DNA from: CAWANF01 sp963783355
Lineage (GTDB): Bacteria; Bacteroidota; Rhodothermia; Balneolales; DATFMH01
Reading direction: 5' to 3'
Assembly: GCA_963783355.1 (NCBI GenBank)
Contig: CAWANF010000013.1
Coordinates: 1-64,000, forward strand
DNA length: 64,000 nt
The notes under the pieces were generated by a model. The model was not told the origin of the DNA, did not search any database, and saw only the letters and a program-made list of their open reading frames with translations. Every line of letters starts with the position of its first letter. Position 1 is the first letter of the stretch. Both the position numbers and the translations under genes were made by a program. Of this stretch, positions 31,983 to 40,765 are shown in pieces.

Positions 31983-32043
31983 TCTGAATCCTATCTGCTG
32001 ACTCCTTAATTCCTTTAATTATGAACGAGAAATTTATGAATCC

Positions 32044-34098
32044 TTACATATCTCTTTCCCTCCTTTTTACCAGGGTCAGGATATCGTACCGAGCGACGAT
32101 TTCACTTTTTTGATTGAAAACTTCTACCTGCCATGCAACAATGCCGGTATGAAACTCTTCATCTTCTCGTTTTGGTTTAGCCGTTTTTCGTTTTACGGTT
32201 AATCTGGCCTGGATAGTATCACCAATTTTGACCGGCTCGATAAATCGCAGGTTATCTAATCCATAATTGGCCAGAACAGGCCCGGGTGCGGGATCAACGA
32301 AGAGCCCGGCAGCTGCCGAAAGGATAAAATATCCGTGGGCGACACGTTCTTTAAACAGAGAATCCTTTGCTGCGATGTCATCAAAATGGGCATAAAAATG
32401 ATCGCCGCTGACACTGCCAAAATTAACAATATCTGCCTCTGTGACTGTTCTCCGGTGCGTGGTTAGTGTTTCACCAATCTGCAGTTCTTCAAAATATTTC
32501 CGGAAGGGATGAACAGGCGTTTCAATTTGCGTAGCGCCATTCAGGTAAACATTGCATATCTTGGATAATGTCGTTGGAGATCCTTGCAGGGCAACACGTT
32601 GCATGTAATGAAGGATTCCACGGATGCCACCCATTTCTTCACCACCACCGGCACGTCCCGGCCCGCCATGCGTGAGATGCGGCATAGGCGAGCCATGTCC
32701 GGTCGATTCTTTAGCGCAATCTTTATTCACAATCATGAACCGACCATGATATGGAGCCGCTCCCAAAACGATTTCTTTCGCAATGTCATCATCGGCGGTA
32801 AAAAGAGAACCCACCAGGCTGCCCCTGCCTTTTTTTGCTAATTCAATGGCTTCATTAACGTCTTTGTATGGCATCAACGTGCTAACCGGACCGAATGCCT
32901 CAATCTCATGTGCCTCATCATATTTGAACGGTTCTTTATTATACAGCAGGATAGGCTGGCAGAAAGTCGGCGCATTTTCAGCAGTATCTATCAGTTTAAC
33001 TTTCGAATCTCCAAATACTACATCGGAATGTGTTTTCAGTTGTTCAACATTTTGCAGGAATCGTTCAGCTTGAATTTCACTGGCCAAAGAACCCATCCGA
33101 ACTTCTTCATTTTCCGGATTTCCAATCACGACACCGGATAATCGTTGTTTCAGGGCATCTAAAACGTTTGATGCAAGATTTTCAGGAACGATAGCACGAC
33201 GAATAGCGGTACACTTCTGACCCGCTTTCACCGTCATTTCGTTAACTACTTCTTTGATGAATAACGAAAATTCGTCCATATCCGGTGTGATATCGGGTCC
33301 GAGAATAGAGCAATTCAAGGAATCAGCTTCCAGATTAAAACGGACCGAATTATTGATGATATTCGGATTTGATTTGAGTTTTAATCCTGTTTTAGCCGAT
33401 CCGGTAAAAGAAACCACATCCTGACTTGTCAGATGATCGAGCAGATCACCGGGTTTGTCGGCAGCTAAGAATTGAATGGAACCTTCGGGAAAAATTCCGG
33501 AATCAACCATGCTACGAAACATACTTTCGGCCAGGTAAGAGCCAATAGGAGAAGGTTTGATGATAGCTGGCATTCCGGCAATAAATGTGGGCCCGAGTTT
33601 TTCAAGCATGCCCCAGCACGGAAAATTGAAAGCATTGATATGAACAGCTACACCTTCAAGTGGAACATAAATATGCTGGCCGACAAAAGTACCGTTTTTG
33701 GAAAGCGCTTCCATGTTACCATCAACAAAAAATTTCTCATTTTGCATTTCACGACGGGCCTTGCCCGACATAACGAAAAGAGTACCGATACCGCCATCAA
33801 TATCTATCCAGGAATCTGTTTTTGTTGCACCGGTATGAACGGAAAGTTTATAAAATTCTTTTTTCTGAGCATTCAGATAAAGAGCCATTTCTTTAATCAT
33901 CAGGGCTCGTTCGTGAATTGTAAATTTTCGAAGGTTCGGCCCTCCTGTATTGCGGGCATAATCGACTACCTCTTTGTAGTCAAGACCATCCGGAGCCATT
34001 TCAGCAATTACATTTCCATTAACAGCATCATATAGTGGTTGAGGTTCGCCGCTTCCCTCAATCCATTGTCCTTTTACATAATTTTTAACGATGTTCAT
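32044..34098 (-). CDS. paaZ: Bifunctional oxepin-CoA hydrolase / 3-oxo-5,6-dehydrosuberyl-CoA semialdehyde dehydrogenase
   Basis: PaaZ, 684 residues, opens the oxepin-CoA ring and oxidises the resulting aldehyde. Residues 1 to about 520 are an aldehyde dehydrogenase (INAFNFPCWGMLEKLGPTF, FNLEADSLN region for the Glu, catalytic Cys in GQKCTAIRRA). Residues about 540-684 are a MaoC-type hydratase with VSGDHFYAHFD containing the Asp/His pair. Length and domain order match E. coli PaaZ (681 residues). It lies in the minus-strand paa cluster, 61 nt upstream of cassette A. Confidence 0.95.
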   Translation of the reverse strand: MNIVKNYVKGQWIEGSGEPQPLYDAVNGNVIAEMAPDGLDYKEVVDYARNTGGPNLRKFTIHERALMIKEMALYLNAQKKEFYKLSVHTGATKTDSWIDIDGGIGTLFVMSGKARREMQNEKFFVDGNMEALSKNGTFVGQHIYVPLEGVAVHINAFNFPCWGMLEKLGPTFIAGMPAIIKPSPIGSYLAESMFRSMVDSGIFPEGSIQFLAADKPGDLLDHLTSQDVVSFTGSAKTGLKLKSNPNIINNSVRFNLEADSLNCSILGPDITPDMDEFSLFIKEVVNEMTVKAGQKCTAIRRAIVPENLASNVLDALKQRLSGVVIGNPENEEVRMGSLASEIQAERFLQNVEQLKTHSDVVFGDSKVKLIDTAENAPTFCQPILLYNKEPFKYDEAHEIEAFGPVSTLMPYKDVNEAIELAKKGRGSLVGSLFTADDDIAKEIVLGAAPYHGRFMIVNKDCAKESTGHGSPMPHLTHGGPGRAGGGEEMGGIRGILHYMQRVALQGSPTTLSKICNVYLNGATQIETPVHPFRKYFEELQIGETLTTHRRTVTEADIVNFGSVSGDHFYAHFDDIAAKDSLFKERVAHGYFILSAAAGLFVDPAPGPVLANYGLDNLRFIEPVKIGDTIQARLTVKRKTAKPKREDEEFHTGIVAWQVEVFNQKSEIVARYDILTLVKRRERDM

Positions 34099-34277
34099 AA
34101 ACCTGATTATTTTTGATTAGAATAAATATCGTTATGCCAATTTATGAGTTCTGAGGCAGCACTCAAAGAATTTTCAAATCAACTGATTTTCATTGTAAAT
34201 GGGAATGATTATATGCTTTTTAGCATTTTATAATCACTTGTAGCTTAATTATTAAATATTTGACCCAGGAATTTTTA

Positions 34278-35777
34278 ATGGATGCGTGTACCTATGTGAT
34301 TTTCGGTTCGACCGGGAATCTGACCAGAGAAAAACTGATGCCGGCATTGTACCGGTTGGAAGCAAATAATCGTTTTGCGAAGGATACAGTAATTGTCGCG
34401 AGTGGCAGACGCCCGTGGGACAGGAAACGCTGGATAGAAGAAGCCAAAGGAATGCTAGTAGAAAACCTGCCTGAACTAGACGATGCCGTTTGGTCACGTT
34501 TTAAAGAGCGATTGTATTTTTGTGAAGGCGATCTCAGAAATGATGAGATGTATCCGGTTTTACGTGATTTTGTTAAGAATAATGAATCATTTCCGGGTAA
34601 TATTGCTTTTTATATGGCGATCCTGCCGCGGGATTATGGCCAGGTTATCTCAAATCTTCATAAAAATAGTTTACTGGATGAAAACAATGGCTGGAAGCGT
34701 GTTGTTATTGAAAAACCTTTCGGTTATGACCTGGAAAGTGCCCAGGGACTGAATGCACAAATAAGTGAGTATTTACGGGAAGACCAGGTATATAGAATTG
34801 ATCATTACCTGGGAAAAAGCACCGTTCAAAATGTACTGGTTTTCCGTTTTGCCAATCTGCTTCTGGAGCCGCTCTGGAATCGAAATTATATTGATCACGT
34901 ACAGATTCTGCATTCTGAGGATATCGGAGTGGGCAGCCGTGCCGGTTTTTATGATAAGACGGGGGCGCTGCGTGATATGATTCAAAGTCATTTGTTGCAG
35001 GTACTTACGCTCGTTGCTATGGAGCCTCCCGTATCCATGGATTCTGAAGATCTTCGAAATGAAAAGGTGAAAGTCCTCAAATCCATTCGGCCGATAGCAA
35101 CCGAGGCTGTTCATGCCCATTCGTTCAGGGCTCAATATTCATCCGGAAATGTAAACGGGAAAGCCGTTCCGGGATATTTAGAAGAAGAGAACATCCCAGC
35201 CAGTAGTGCAACGGAAACCTATGCGGCACTTAAATTATACATCGATAACTGGCGCTGGAGAGGTGTTCCATTTTATCTGAGAACCGGAAAACGATTGGAA
35301 GAAAGACGTTTTATGATTTCAATTTGCTTCAAAGAGCCACCGAAGCAGTTTTTCAGGAATGGACATATGAAAGAAATGCTTCCAAACTGGCTGTTGATGG
35401 GAATTCAGCCGGAAGAAGTGTTGCGATTAGAAATGAGTGTGAAAATACCGGGATTGGAAATGAATACACGTCAGACGAGTCTCGATGCTCGTATTGTTGG
35501 AAATGATGACGAACCCAATGATGCTTACACAGAATTACTTTTAGATGTAATGAAAGGGGATCGTTCACTGTTTCTGAGATATGATGAGGTAGAATATGCC
35601 TGGCAAATTGTTGATCCGGTACTTCGGGTCTGGTCTTCGGAACGGGAGTTTATACCGACATACCAGGCAGGCACGTGGGGGCCGAAAGGATCCAGACGAA
35701 TTTTCGATCGTGACGGAGTCATGTGGCGCCATTCGATGGAACCGGAGGGACAGGGAACAGTGAACAATGATCAGTGA
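34278..35777 (+). CDS. zwf: Glucose-6-phosphate 1-dehydrogenase
   Basis: First enzyme of the oxidative pentose phosphate pathway, about 499 residues. FGSTGNLTREKLMPALY is the NADP-binding loop; RIDHYLGKSTVQNVLVFRFAN is the substrate-binding motif with the catalytic His after it. The start is the ATG at 34278 with AGGA seven bases upstream, rather than the in-frame TTG at 34260. It stands alone on the plus strand inside the minus-strand paa cluster. The last codons and the TGA lie within the degenerate 7-bp array that begins the repeat pair at 35757. Confidence 0.95.
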   Translation: MDACTYVIFGSTGNLTREKLMPALYRLEANNRFAKDTVIVASGRRPWDRKRWIEEAKGMLVENLPELDDAVWSRFKERLYFCEGDLRNDEMYPVLRDFVKNNESFPGNIAFYMAILPRDYGQVISNLHKNSLLDENNGWKRVVIEKPFGYDLESAQGLNAQISEYLREDQVYRIDHYLGKSTVQNVLVFRFANLLLEPLWNRNYIDHVQILHSEDIGVGSRAGFYDKTGALRDMIQSHLLQVLTLVAMEPPVSMDSEDLRNEKVKVLKSIRPIATEAVHAHSFRAQYSSGNVNGKAVPGYLEEENIPASSATETYAALKLYIDNWRWRGVPFYLRTGKRLEERRFMISICFKEPPKQFFRNGHMKEMLPNWLLMGIQPEEVLRLEMSVKIPGLEMNTRQTSLDARIVGNDDEPNDAYTELLLDVMKGDRSLFLRYDEVEYAWQIVDPVLRVWSSEREFIPTYQAGTWGPKGSRRIFDRDGVMWRHSMEPEGQGTVNNDQ

Positions 35778-35950
35778 ACAGTAAACAGAAAAGATTTGAC
35801 TTGAAGAAGGATGTTCGCCAGTTTTGCTAACTGCTAACTGCTAACTGCTAATTGCTAACTGCTAACTGCTAACTGCTAACTGCTAACTGCTAACTGCTAA
35901 CTGCTAACTGCTAACTGCTAACTGCTAACTGCTAACTGCTAACTGCTAAC
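35757..35950. repeat. Cargo-less inverted array pair, 7-bp period
   Basis: Left: five degenerate units AACAGTG, AACAATG, ATCAGTG, AACAGTA, AACAGAA (35757-35791). Right: 18 units of TGCTAAC (35825-35950; the fourth is TGCTAAT). The reverse complement of the right unit, in phase AGCAGTT, matches the left unit at five of seven positions. Only about 33 bp lie between, so this looks like a cassette without its gene. The left part carries the zwf stop codon and the right part the paaY stop codon. Confidence 0.85.
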
Positions 35951-36545
35951 TGTTTGTTTCGCCCCAGGTTTTATAATAATGATTGATAGATTTCAGGTCT
36001 TTGGGTTCTTCGCGGAGGGGTTCGCACGGTTTTAAGGTATCATGCAGATCTTTTGGGAGGGACTGATAAATTTTTGTTCCTTCGGTTTTCCATTCCAGCA
36101 TTTTGTCTGTCACATTTTTAACGATTTTCGCCGGACTCCCGACAACCACTTTCCGTTCGGGAATCTGCATGCCTTCCGGTACAAAACACAAGGCCCCGAT
36201 GATACAATTATCGCCGACCTCTACATTATCCATGACGACAGCATTCATGCCAATCATGCTGTTTTTCCCGATATGTGAACCGTGAACGATGGATCCGTGT
36301 CCCATATGAGCGCCTTCTTCAAGTACAACGGTTACCCCGGGAAACAAGTGGATGGTACAGTTCTCCTGGACATTGCAACCATCTTTTATGATGATTTTGC
36401 CCCAGTCGCCCCTAATTGCCGCACCCGGACCAACATATACGTCTTTACCAATCACGACGTTTCCGGTTACTGTGGCATTGGGATGAATGAAGGCACTCTC
36501 GTGAATCACCGGCTTAAAGCCTTTGAATTCGAATATGTTTGGCAT
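35946..36545 (-). CDS. paaY: Phenylacetate degradation protein PaaY, gamma-carbonic-anhydrase-like
   Basis: 199 residues of left-handed beta-helix made of hexapeptide repeats (VVIGKDVYVGPGAAIRGDW and similar). The three zinc-binding His of the family are visible in NCTIHLFPG and HMGHGSIVHG. PaaY proteins act as thioesterases that rescue CoA from dead-end intermediates of phenylacetate breakdown. The C-terminal extension with EPLREEP is typical of PaaY rather than of other gamma-CAs. The TAG stop lies in the TGCTAAC array. Confidence 0.9.
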   Translation of the reverse strand: MPNIFEFKGFKPVIHESAFIHPNATVTGNVVIGKDVYVGPGAAIRGDWGKIIIKDGCNVQENCTIHLFPGVTVVLEEGAHMGHGSIVHGSHIGKNSMIGMNAVVMDNVEVGDNCIIGALCFVPEGMQIPERKVVVGSPAKIVKNVTDKMLEWKTEGTKIYQSLPKDLHDTLKPCEPLREEPKDLKSINHYYKTWGETNS

Positions 36546-36597
36546 TGCGTTGATGAGTTATATCTATGATTAATTTATTTTTAAAGAGACAGAGAGA

Positions 36598-36701
36598 ACA
36601 GAGGCACAGAGGCACAGAGGCACAGAGGCACAGAGGCACAGAGGCACAGAGGCACAGAGGCACAGAGGCACAGAGGCACAGAGGCACAGAGGCACAGAGG
36701 C
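36598..36701. repeat. Tandem array (ACAGAGGC)13
   Basis: Thirteen uninterrupted, identical 8-bp units, 104 bp, ending 2 nt before the stop codon of the cassette B gene. Preceded by AGACAGAGAGA, a degenerate continuation. Confidence 0.98.
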
Positions 36702-36703
36702 GG

Positions 36704-37057
36704 CTATGATTTTATACTTCGTATTAAACTACTAAGCATGCGTTCAATTTCTCTGCTTTTTGAAAATATTTCTCCAAAATTTAGTTCATTTAAAAATTCA
36801 TTATTGAATGAAATTTCTAATAATGTTTGAGTTTCAAATAATGATCCCATTGATATTTGTAGGAATCTTATATAATCATTGGTAGAATTTCTACCATATC
36901 CCTCGGAAATATTAGTTGGAATAGAAACGGCAGATCGTCTGATTTGAGAAATAATTCCAAATTTTTCATCATCTGGAAAATCTTTTGTTACCTTGTAAAT
37001 GTCATTCACAAAAGCCATTGATTTTTGCCAGACGATTAGATTGCGGTAGTTTTTCAT
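36704..37057 (-). CDS. Four-helix-bundle protein (S23/TIGR02436 type), cassette B
   Basis: 117 residues from the ATG at 37057 (MKNYRNLIVWQKSMAF). Core FGIISQIRRSAVSIPTNISEGYGRNS corresponds to the motif in the cassette A and C proteins, but overall the three differ widely, so they are not recent duplicates. The frame stays open upstream through the repeat (DTKEQSSKGTK), but the family starts at MKNYRN. An AAAGGAG formed by the repeat is about 22 bases upstream, too far to be an ideal ribosome-binding site. Confidence 0.88.
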   Translation of the reverse strand: MKNYRNLIVWQKSMAFVNDIYKVTKDFPDDEKFGIISQIRRSAVSIPTNISEGYGRNSTNDYIRFLQISMGSLFETQTLLEISFNNEFLNELNFGEIFSKSREIERMLSSLIRSIKS

Positions 37058-37145
37058 CTTTGTGCCTTTGGAACTTTGCTCCTTTGTGTCTAAAACCATA
37101 AGAAAATTCGATCCCATAATGTAGGACACATTTCAACTCGAAATC

Positions 37146-38357
37146 TTACACTCGTTCCATCACAACTGCCATTCCCTGGCCGACGCCCACGCAAAGGGTG
37201 CACAAAGCATACCGGGCTTTTCGTTCTTGTAATTCTATAGATGCTGTCAGCAGTAAGCGGGCGCCTGTCATTCCCAGCGGATGGCCCAGGGCGATGGCTC
37301 CACCGTTGGGGTTTACACGGGGATCGTTATCTGCAATATTTAGTTCGCGAAGAACGGCTAACGATTGTCCGGCAAAAGCTTCGTTGAGTTCAATGATATC
37401 CATTTCATCAAGTGACAAGCCCGTTCGTTTCAATACTTTTTGAGTGGCTCCGACCGGTCCGATGCCCATGATTCGTGGTTCCACACCAACGACGGCTGAA
37501 GCGACAATCCGGGCTTTGGGTTTCAAATCTAAATCTTTGACGGCCTGGTCCGAAGCAATGAGCATGGCACAGGCTCCGTCGTTGAGACCGGAAGCATTGC
37601 CAGCTGTGACCGTTCCTTTACCATCCGTTCGGAATACGGGTTTTAAAGTTGATAAGATTTCAACGGTTGTCCCTGGGCGAATAAATTCGTCGTGTTCAAA
37701 CAATACAGGAGGTTTCTTGCGCTGTGGTATTTCAACCGGGATGATTTCCTTAGCGAATCGTCCGCTGTTTCTGGCATTTGTCGCTTTTTGCTGTGACCAT
37801 GCCGCGAATCTATCCTGGTCTTCACGGTTGATGTGATACATCTCTACCAAATTTTCGGCAGTGCATCCCATGCTTTCACTACCGTATTGCTTATCCATTT
37901 TCGGATTGACAAAACGCCATCCAAATGTAGAGTCGTGCATTTCGGGATTGCCACCATAGGCAGCAGGCGATTTGCCAATGACCATGGGCCCGCGTGTCAT
38001 GTGTTCCATCCCACCCGCAATAAACAAATTTCCTTCATTCACTTTGATGGATTTATAGGCCGACACAGCCGCACTCATTCCGGAAGCACAGAGACGATTG
38101 ACGGTCTCGCCGGGGACGGACGGCGGGAGTCCGGCCAACAGGGAAGCCATTCGAGCCACGTTCCGGTTGTCTTCACCTGCCTGATTTGCACATCCCATAA
38201 TGACATCTTCAATTTGTGTCGGATCGATATCCGGATTTCTTTTCAGAATTTCTTTGATAGGCATAGCCGCTAAATCATCGGCGCGAATTGGAGATAATGC
38301 ACCGCGTAGTTTCCCGATGGGAGTTCGAATGCCGTCAATGATGTATGCTTCACTCAT
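37146..38357 (-). CDS. paaJ: 3-oxoadipyl-CoA / 3-oxo-5,6-dehydrosuberyl-CoA thiolase
   Basis: Thiolase, 403 residues, performing both thiolytic steps of the pathway and releasing acetyl-CoA and succinyl-CoA. Catalytic Cys in NRLCASGMSA, His in GGAIALGHPLGMTGAR and second Cys in TLCVGVGQGMA. GGMEHMTRGPMV is typical of the PaaJ/PcaF branch. It overlaps paaI by 8 nt. Confidence 0.93.
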   Translation of the reverse strand: MSEAYIIDGIRTPIGKLRGALSPIRADDLAAMPIKEILKRNPDIDPTQIEDVIMGCANQAGEDNRNVARMASLLAGLPPSVPGETVNRLCASGMSAAVSAYKSIKVNEGNLFIAGGMEHMTRGPMVIGKSPAAYGGNPEMHDSTFGWRFVNPKMDKQYGSESMGCTAENLVEMYHINREDQDRFAAWSQQKATNARNSGRFAKEIIPVEIPQRKKPPVLFEHDEFIRPGTTVEILSTLKPVFRTDGKGTVTAGNASGLNDGACAMLIASDQAVKDLDLKPKARIVASAVVGVEPRIMGIGPVGATQKVLKRTGLSLDEMDIIELNEAFAGQSLAVLRELNIADNDPRVNPNGGAIALGHPLGMTGARLLLTASIELQERKARYALCTLCVGVGQGMAVVMERV

Positions 38358-38817
38358 TAGTTAAATTATTTGATTGATCAGGAAAATGTTCTTTTGAGGT
38401 TCGGTAAGCCGTGCCTTTGAAAATGGCCACTTTTTGCTCGTTTTGGTTTGTGACGATCACTTCGTAGATGCCGAATCGATGGTTCAAATGAATTTCTTTA
38501 GCTGTGGCAATCAGCGTATCACCGGAGTTTATTTTATTCGGGTAGGAGATGTGGTTATCTACCGCCAGAGCGATACGTCTGCGCGTATTGGATGCAAAGG
38601 CAAATGCGCTGTCGGCAAAGGAGAATACGACGCCGCCATGACTTACACCGAATCCGTTTAGCATTTCATCGCGTATGGTCATACGTATTTTTGCCTGTCC
38701 GGGCCCAATTTCAAGTATTTCAATACCCAGCCACCGGCTGAACGCATCGTTTTTTATCATCTTTTCTATGATATGTTGTGCCAATTCTTTTTCGTCATTT
38801 CGCTTATTCACAGCCAC
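38350..38817 (-). CDS. paaI: Hotdog thioesterase PaaI
   Basis: 155 residues, a hotdog-fold thioesterase acting on ring-hydroxylated phenylacetyl-CoA and related CoA esters as a salvage enzyme. NGFGVSHGGVVFSFADSAFAFASN contains the HGG motif and the catalytic Asp of the PaaI family. It overlaps paaJ, indicating one transcript. The DUF559 cassette is immediately upstream. Confidence 0.92.
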   Translation of the reverse strand: MAVNKRNDEKELAQHIIEKMIKNDAFSRWLGIEILEIGPGQAKIRMTIRDEMLNGFGVSHGGVVFSFADSAFAFASNTRRRIALAVDNHISYPNKINSGDTLIATAKEIHLNHRFGIYEVIVTNQNEQKVAIFKGTAYRTSKEHFPDQSNNLTNE

Positions 38818-38843
38818 AGAAGTTTACAGATTTTTAATAATTT

Positions 38844-39559
38844 AACCACCCCAGACCCCTCCTTGCGAAGGAGGGGAGATATTGTTTTCCACGTTAATTA
38901 AGCAAATTATTCGAATAATTTGAATCCATGCTACCGCGTTTCTCTCATTTATAAAAGAGGATTAAGGGGTGGTTATAAGTTATTTTAAGTCAGTCTTTTT
39001 TATATACTCAGCTAAGAAATCCAATACTCCATCGAGGTTATTAAGAATATCATCATTCGTAAACCGGACGATATTTATTCCTTTATCATTAAGAAATTTT
39101 TCCTTTTCTGAATCATGAATTATTCCCCTTTTGAAAAAATGTGGGTCTCCATCGATTTCAATAACAAGCCGTAATTTTGTACAATAAAAGTCTACAATAT
39201 ATTTATCTATTCCGTACTGACGACGAAATTTATATCCCAAAAACTGTTTGCCTTTTAATCTGGACCAAAGAGCAATTTCAGCTCTTGTCATATGATTTCT
39301 AAGATATTGTCGTTGTTTTTTCGTGTTTTTAGGATTGAACATAATTTGTTTAGATTTTAAAAAATTAAAACTAACAACCACCCCTAAATCCTTTCCTTGC
39401 GAAGGAGGGGAAACTTTGTTTCTCACGTTGTCTAATCAAGGTTCTCCGTATTTAAATGAATTTTACTTTTAATGTCATAATAGAAGAGGAATCATAAAGA
39501 ATGATTTGAATCCATGTTCCCGCGTTCCCCTCATTTTAAAGGAGGGGACAGGGGTGGTT
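38844..39559 (-). mobile_element. Cassette E: DUF559 gene between two palindrome-ended repeats
   Basis: Two copies of a unit flank the gene in direct orientation. Copy 1 is 38844-38974 and copy 2 is 39376-39559. Each begins AACCACCCC and ends GGGGTGGTT, contains CTTGCGAAGGAGGGG near its left end (a perfect 21-bp hairpin in copy 1) and a shared TTTGAATCCATG..CCGCGTT..CTCATTT segment near its right end. The cassette sits between paaI and the split paaH. Mobility is inferred from the repeats. Confidence 0.65.
38980..39342 (-). CDS. DUF559 domain protein, Vsr-like endonuclease fold, cassette E
   Basis: 120 residues from the ATG at 39342 (MFNPKNTKKQRQYLRNHMTRAE). It has the DUF559 signature: TRAEIALWSRLKGKQFLGYKFRRQYGIDKYIVDFYCTKLRLVIEIDGDPHF, in which the Glu/Asp pair (VDFYC, EIDGD) matches the PD-(D/E)XK/Vsr-type nuclease core. 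Biochemical role unknown. The frame is open further upstream only because it reads through the repeat. It is co-oriented with the paa operon. Confidence 0.88.
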   Translation of the reverse strand: MFNPKNTKKQRQYLRNHMTRAEIALWSRLKGKQFLGYKFRRQYGIDKYIVDFYCTKLRLVIEIDGDPHFFKRGIIHDSEKEKFLNDKGINIVRFTNDDILNNLDGVLDFLAEYIKKTDLK

Positions 39560-39587
39560 AATTTCTTCATCATGCGAAAAGCTACGG

Positions 39588-39899
39588 CTAAAATTTCTGG
39601 CCATTGCGGACCATTCTTCTGAGCAATGGATTCGGGCGGTATCGATCCTCTCCATATTCCTGTTGCAGGGCTTCCAATTGTTCGAGCACGTTATCGAGAC
39701 CTATCTCATTCGCCCATTCCAGTAATCCTTTCGGATAGTTCACGCCTTTTGTCATGGCCTTTTCGATATCTTCTTTGGTGGCAACCTGCATGAAAACCGC
39801 ATCGATAGCTTCATTGATGAGCATGACCAGGATTCGGTTCACAATTTTCTCACCGAGATTTCTTATCCCTGATCGGTTCAGGATTTTTGTCATTCTCAC
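39588..39899 (-). CDS. 3-hydroxyacyl-CoA dehydrogenase C-terminal domain protein (PaaH second half)
   Basis: About 100-103 residues corresponding to the second C-terminal domain of long PaaH proteins: RILVMLINEAIDAVF...GVNYPKGLLEWANEIGLDNVLEQLEALQQEYGEDRYRPNPLLRRMV. It begins with GTG overlapping the TGA of the upstream dehydrogenase (GTGA) or with an ATG six bases later. In E. coli both parts form one 475-residue chain. Either a true gene fission with coupled translation or a frameshifted single gene; the tidy overlap and good ends on both sides favour fission. Confidence 0.85.
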   Translation of the reverse strand: MRMTKILNRSGIRNLGEKIVNRILVMLINEAIDAVFMQVATKEDIEKAMTKGVNYPKGLLEWANEIGLDNVLEQLEALQQEYGEDRYRPNPLLRRMVRNGQKF

Positions 39900-40765
39900 T
39901 GATAATCATAAAAACCACGGCCACTCTTTCGTCCGAGATATCCGGCTTCGACCAATCGTTTTTGAGTGAAGGATGGTTTGAACCGGGGATCAAAATAGAA
40001 TGCTTCGAAAACTGTTTCTGTCACTTTGTAATTTACATCATGACCGATGTAGTCCATCAGTTCAAAGGGCCCCATCCGGAAGCCGCCGATTTCCTTCATC
40101 GCCCAGTCGATGGTTGCGGCATCGGCAACACCTTCTTCCAACTGACGCAGTGCTTCACCGTAATACGGTCGTGCTACGCGATTAACGATAAAACCGGGTG
40201 TGTCTTTGGCCAGAACGGGAACTTTACCCCATTCAATCATCAAATTTTTAACGATTTGTACTGTATTAGAGTTCGTTGCCACACCCGGGACAATTTCTAC
40301 CAACGGCATCAAAGGTGCCGGATTAAAAAAGTGCGTTCCCAGGAAACGTTCCGGATTATAAAGAGCCGATGAAATGGCCGCTATGGAAAGAGAAGAGGTA
40401 TTGGTTGCCAGGATACATTCTTCGTTAGTGAGTTCTTCCAGTTTTGAAAAGGCATCTTTTTTTACCTCAAGATTTTCAATGACTGCTTCGATAACCAAAC
40501 AGCAGTTCTTTAAATCTGATAATGATTTAGTGAAGCGAATTCGATCCAGAATACCGTCTATTTCGTCCTGAGTCATTCTTTTCTTTTCGATCTGGCGGTT
40601 CAGGATATTTTTCAAATGGATTTCAGATTTTAGAATCGCCTCTTCATTTACATCATAAATCGTAACTTTATGGCCATAGGTTGCTGCAACCTGTGCGATA
40701 CCAGAACCCATCGTTCCGGCACCCAAAATCCCTATTTCGCGCTCCTTTGTTAAATTATTCAGCAT
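39896..40765 (-). CDS. paaH: 3-hydroxyacyl-CoA dehydrogenase
   Basis: 289 residues, oxidises 3-hydroxyadipyl-CoA to 3-oxoadipyl-CoA with NAD+. Rossmann motif IGILGAGTMGSGIAQVAA at residues 11-28, catalytic region LATNTSSLSI and FLGTHFFNPAPLMPLVEIV, C-terminal domain with DTPGFIVNRVARPYYGEA, ending in GRKSGRGFYDY like stand-alone dehydrogenases. Its ATG overlaps the paaG stop (TAATG). Confidence 0.92.
   Translation of the reverse strand: MLNNLTKEREIGILGAGTMGSGIAQVAATYGHKVTIYDVNEEAILKSEIHLKNILNRQIEKKRMTQDEIDGILDRIRFTKSLSDLKNCCLVIEAVIENLEVKKDAFSKLEELTNEECILATNTSSLSIAAISSALYNPERFLGTHFFNPAPLMPLVEIVPGVATNSNTVQIVKNLMIEWGKVPVLAKDTPGFIVNRVARPYYGEALRQLEEGVADAATIDWAMKEIGGFRMGPFELMDYIGHDVNYKVTETVFEAFYFDPRFKPSFTQKRLVEAGYLGRKSGRGFYDYQ

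Larger units (their letters stand above)
36598..37091 (-). mobile_element. Cassette B: four-helix-bundle gene between inverted 8-bp arrays
   Basis: Left side (36598-36701) is 13 exact copies of ACAGAGGC. Right side (37058-37091) is four degenerate units CTTTGTGC, CTTTGGAA, CTTTGCTC, CTTTGTGT. The left unit reverse-complemented and rotated is CTCTGTGC, one base from CTTTGTGC, so the flanks are inverted with the same 8-bp period. One S23-type gene fills the space between, from 2 nt after the left array to the first base of the right array. It lies between paaY and paaJ. Confidence 0.65.

Noticed and set aside
36598..36701. CRISPR array
   Set aside because: The 8-bp units are contiguous without spacers, and no cas gene is present. 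The other arrays are likewise pure tandem repeats.
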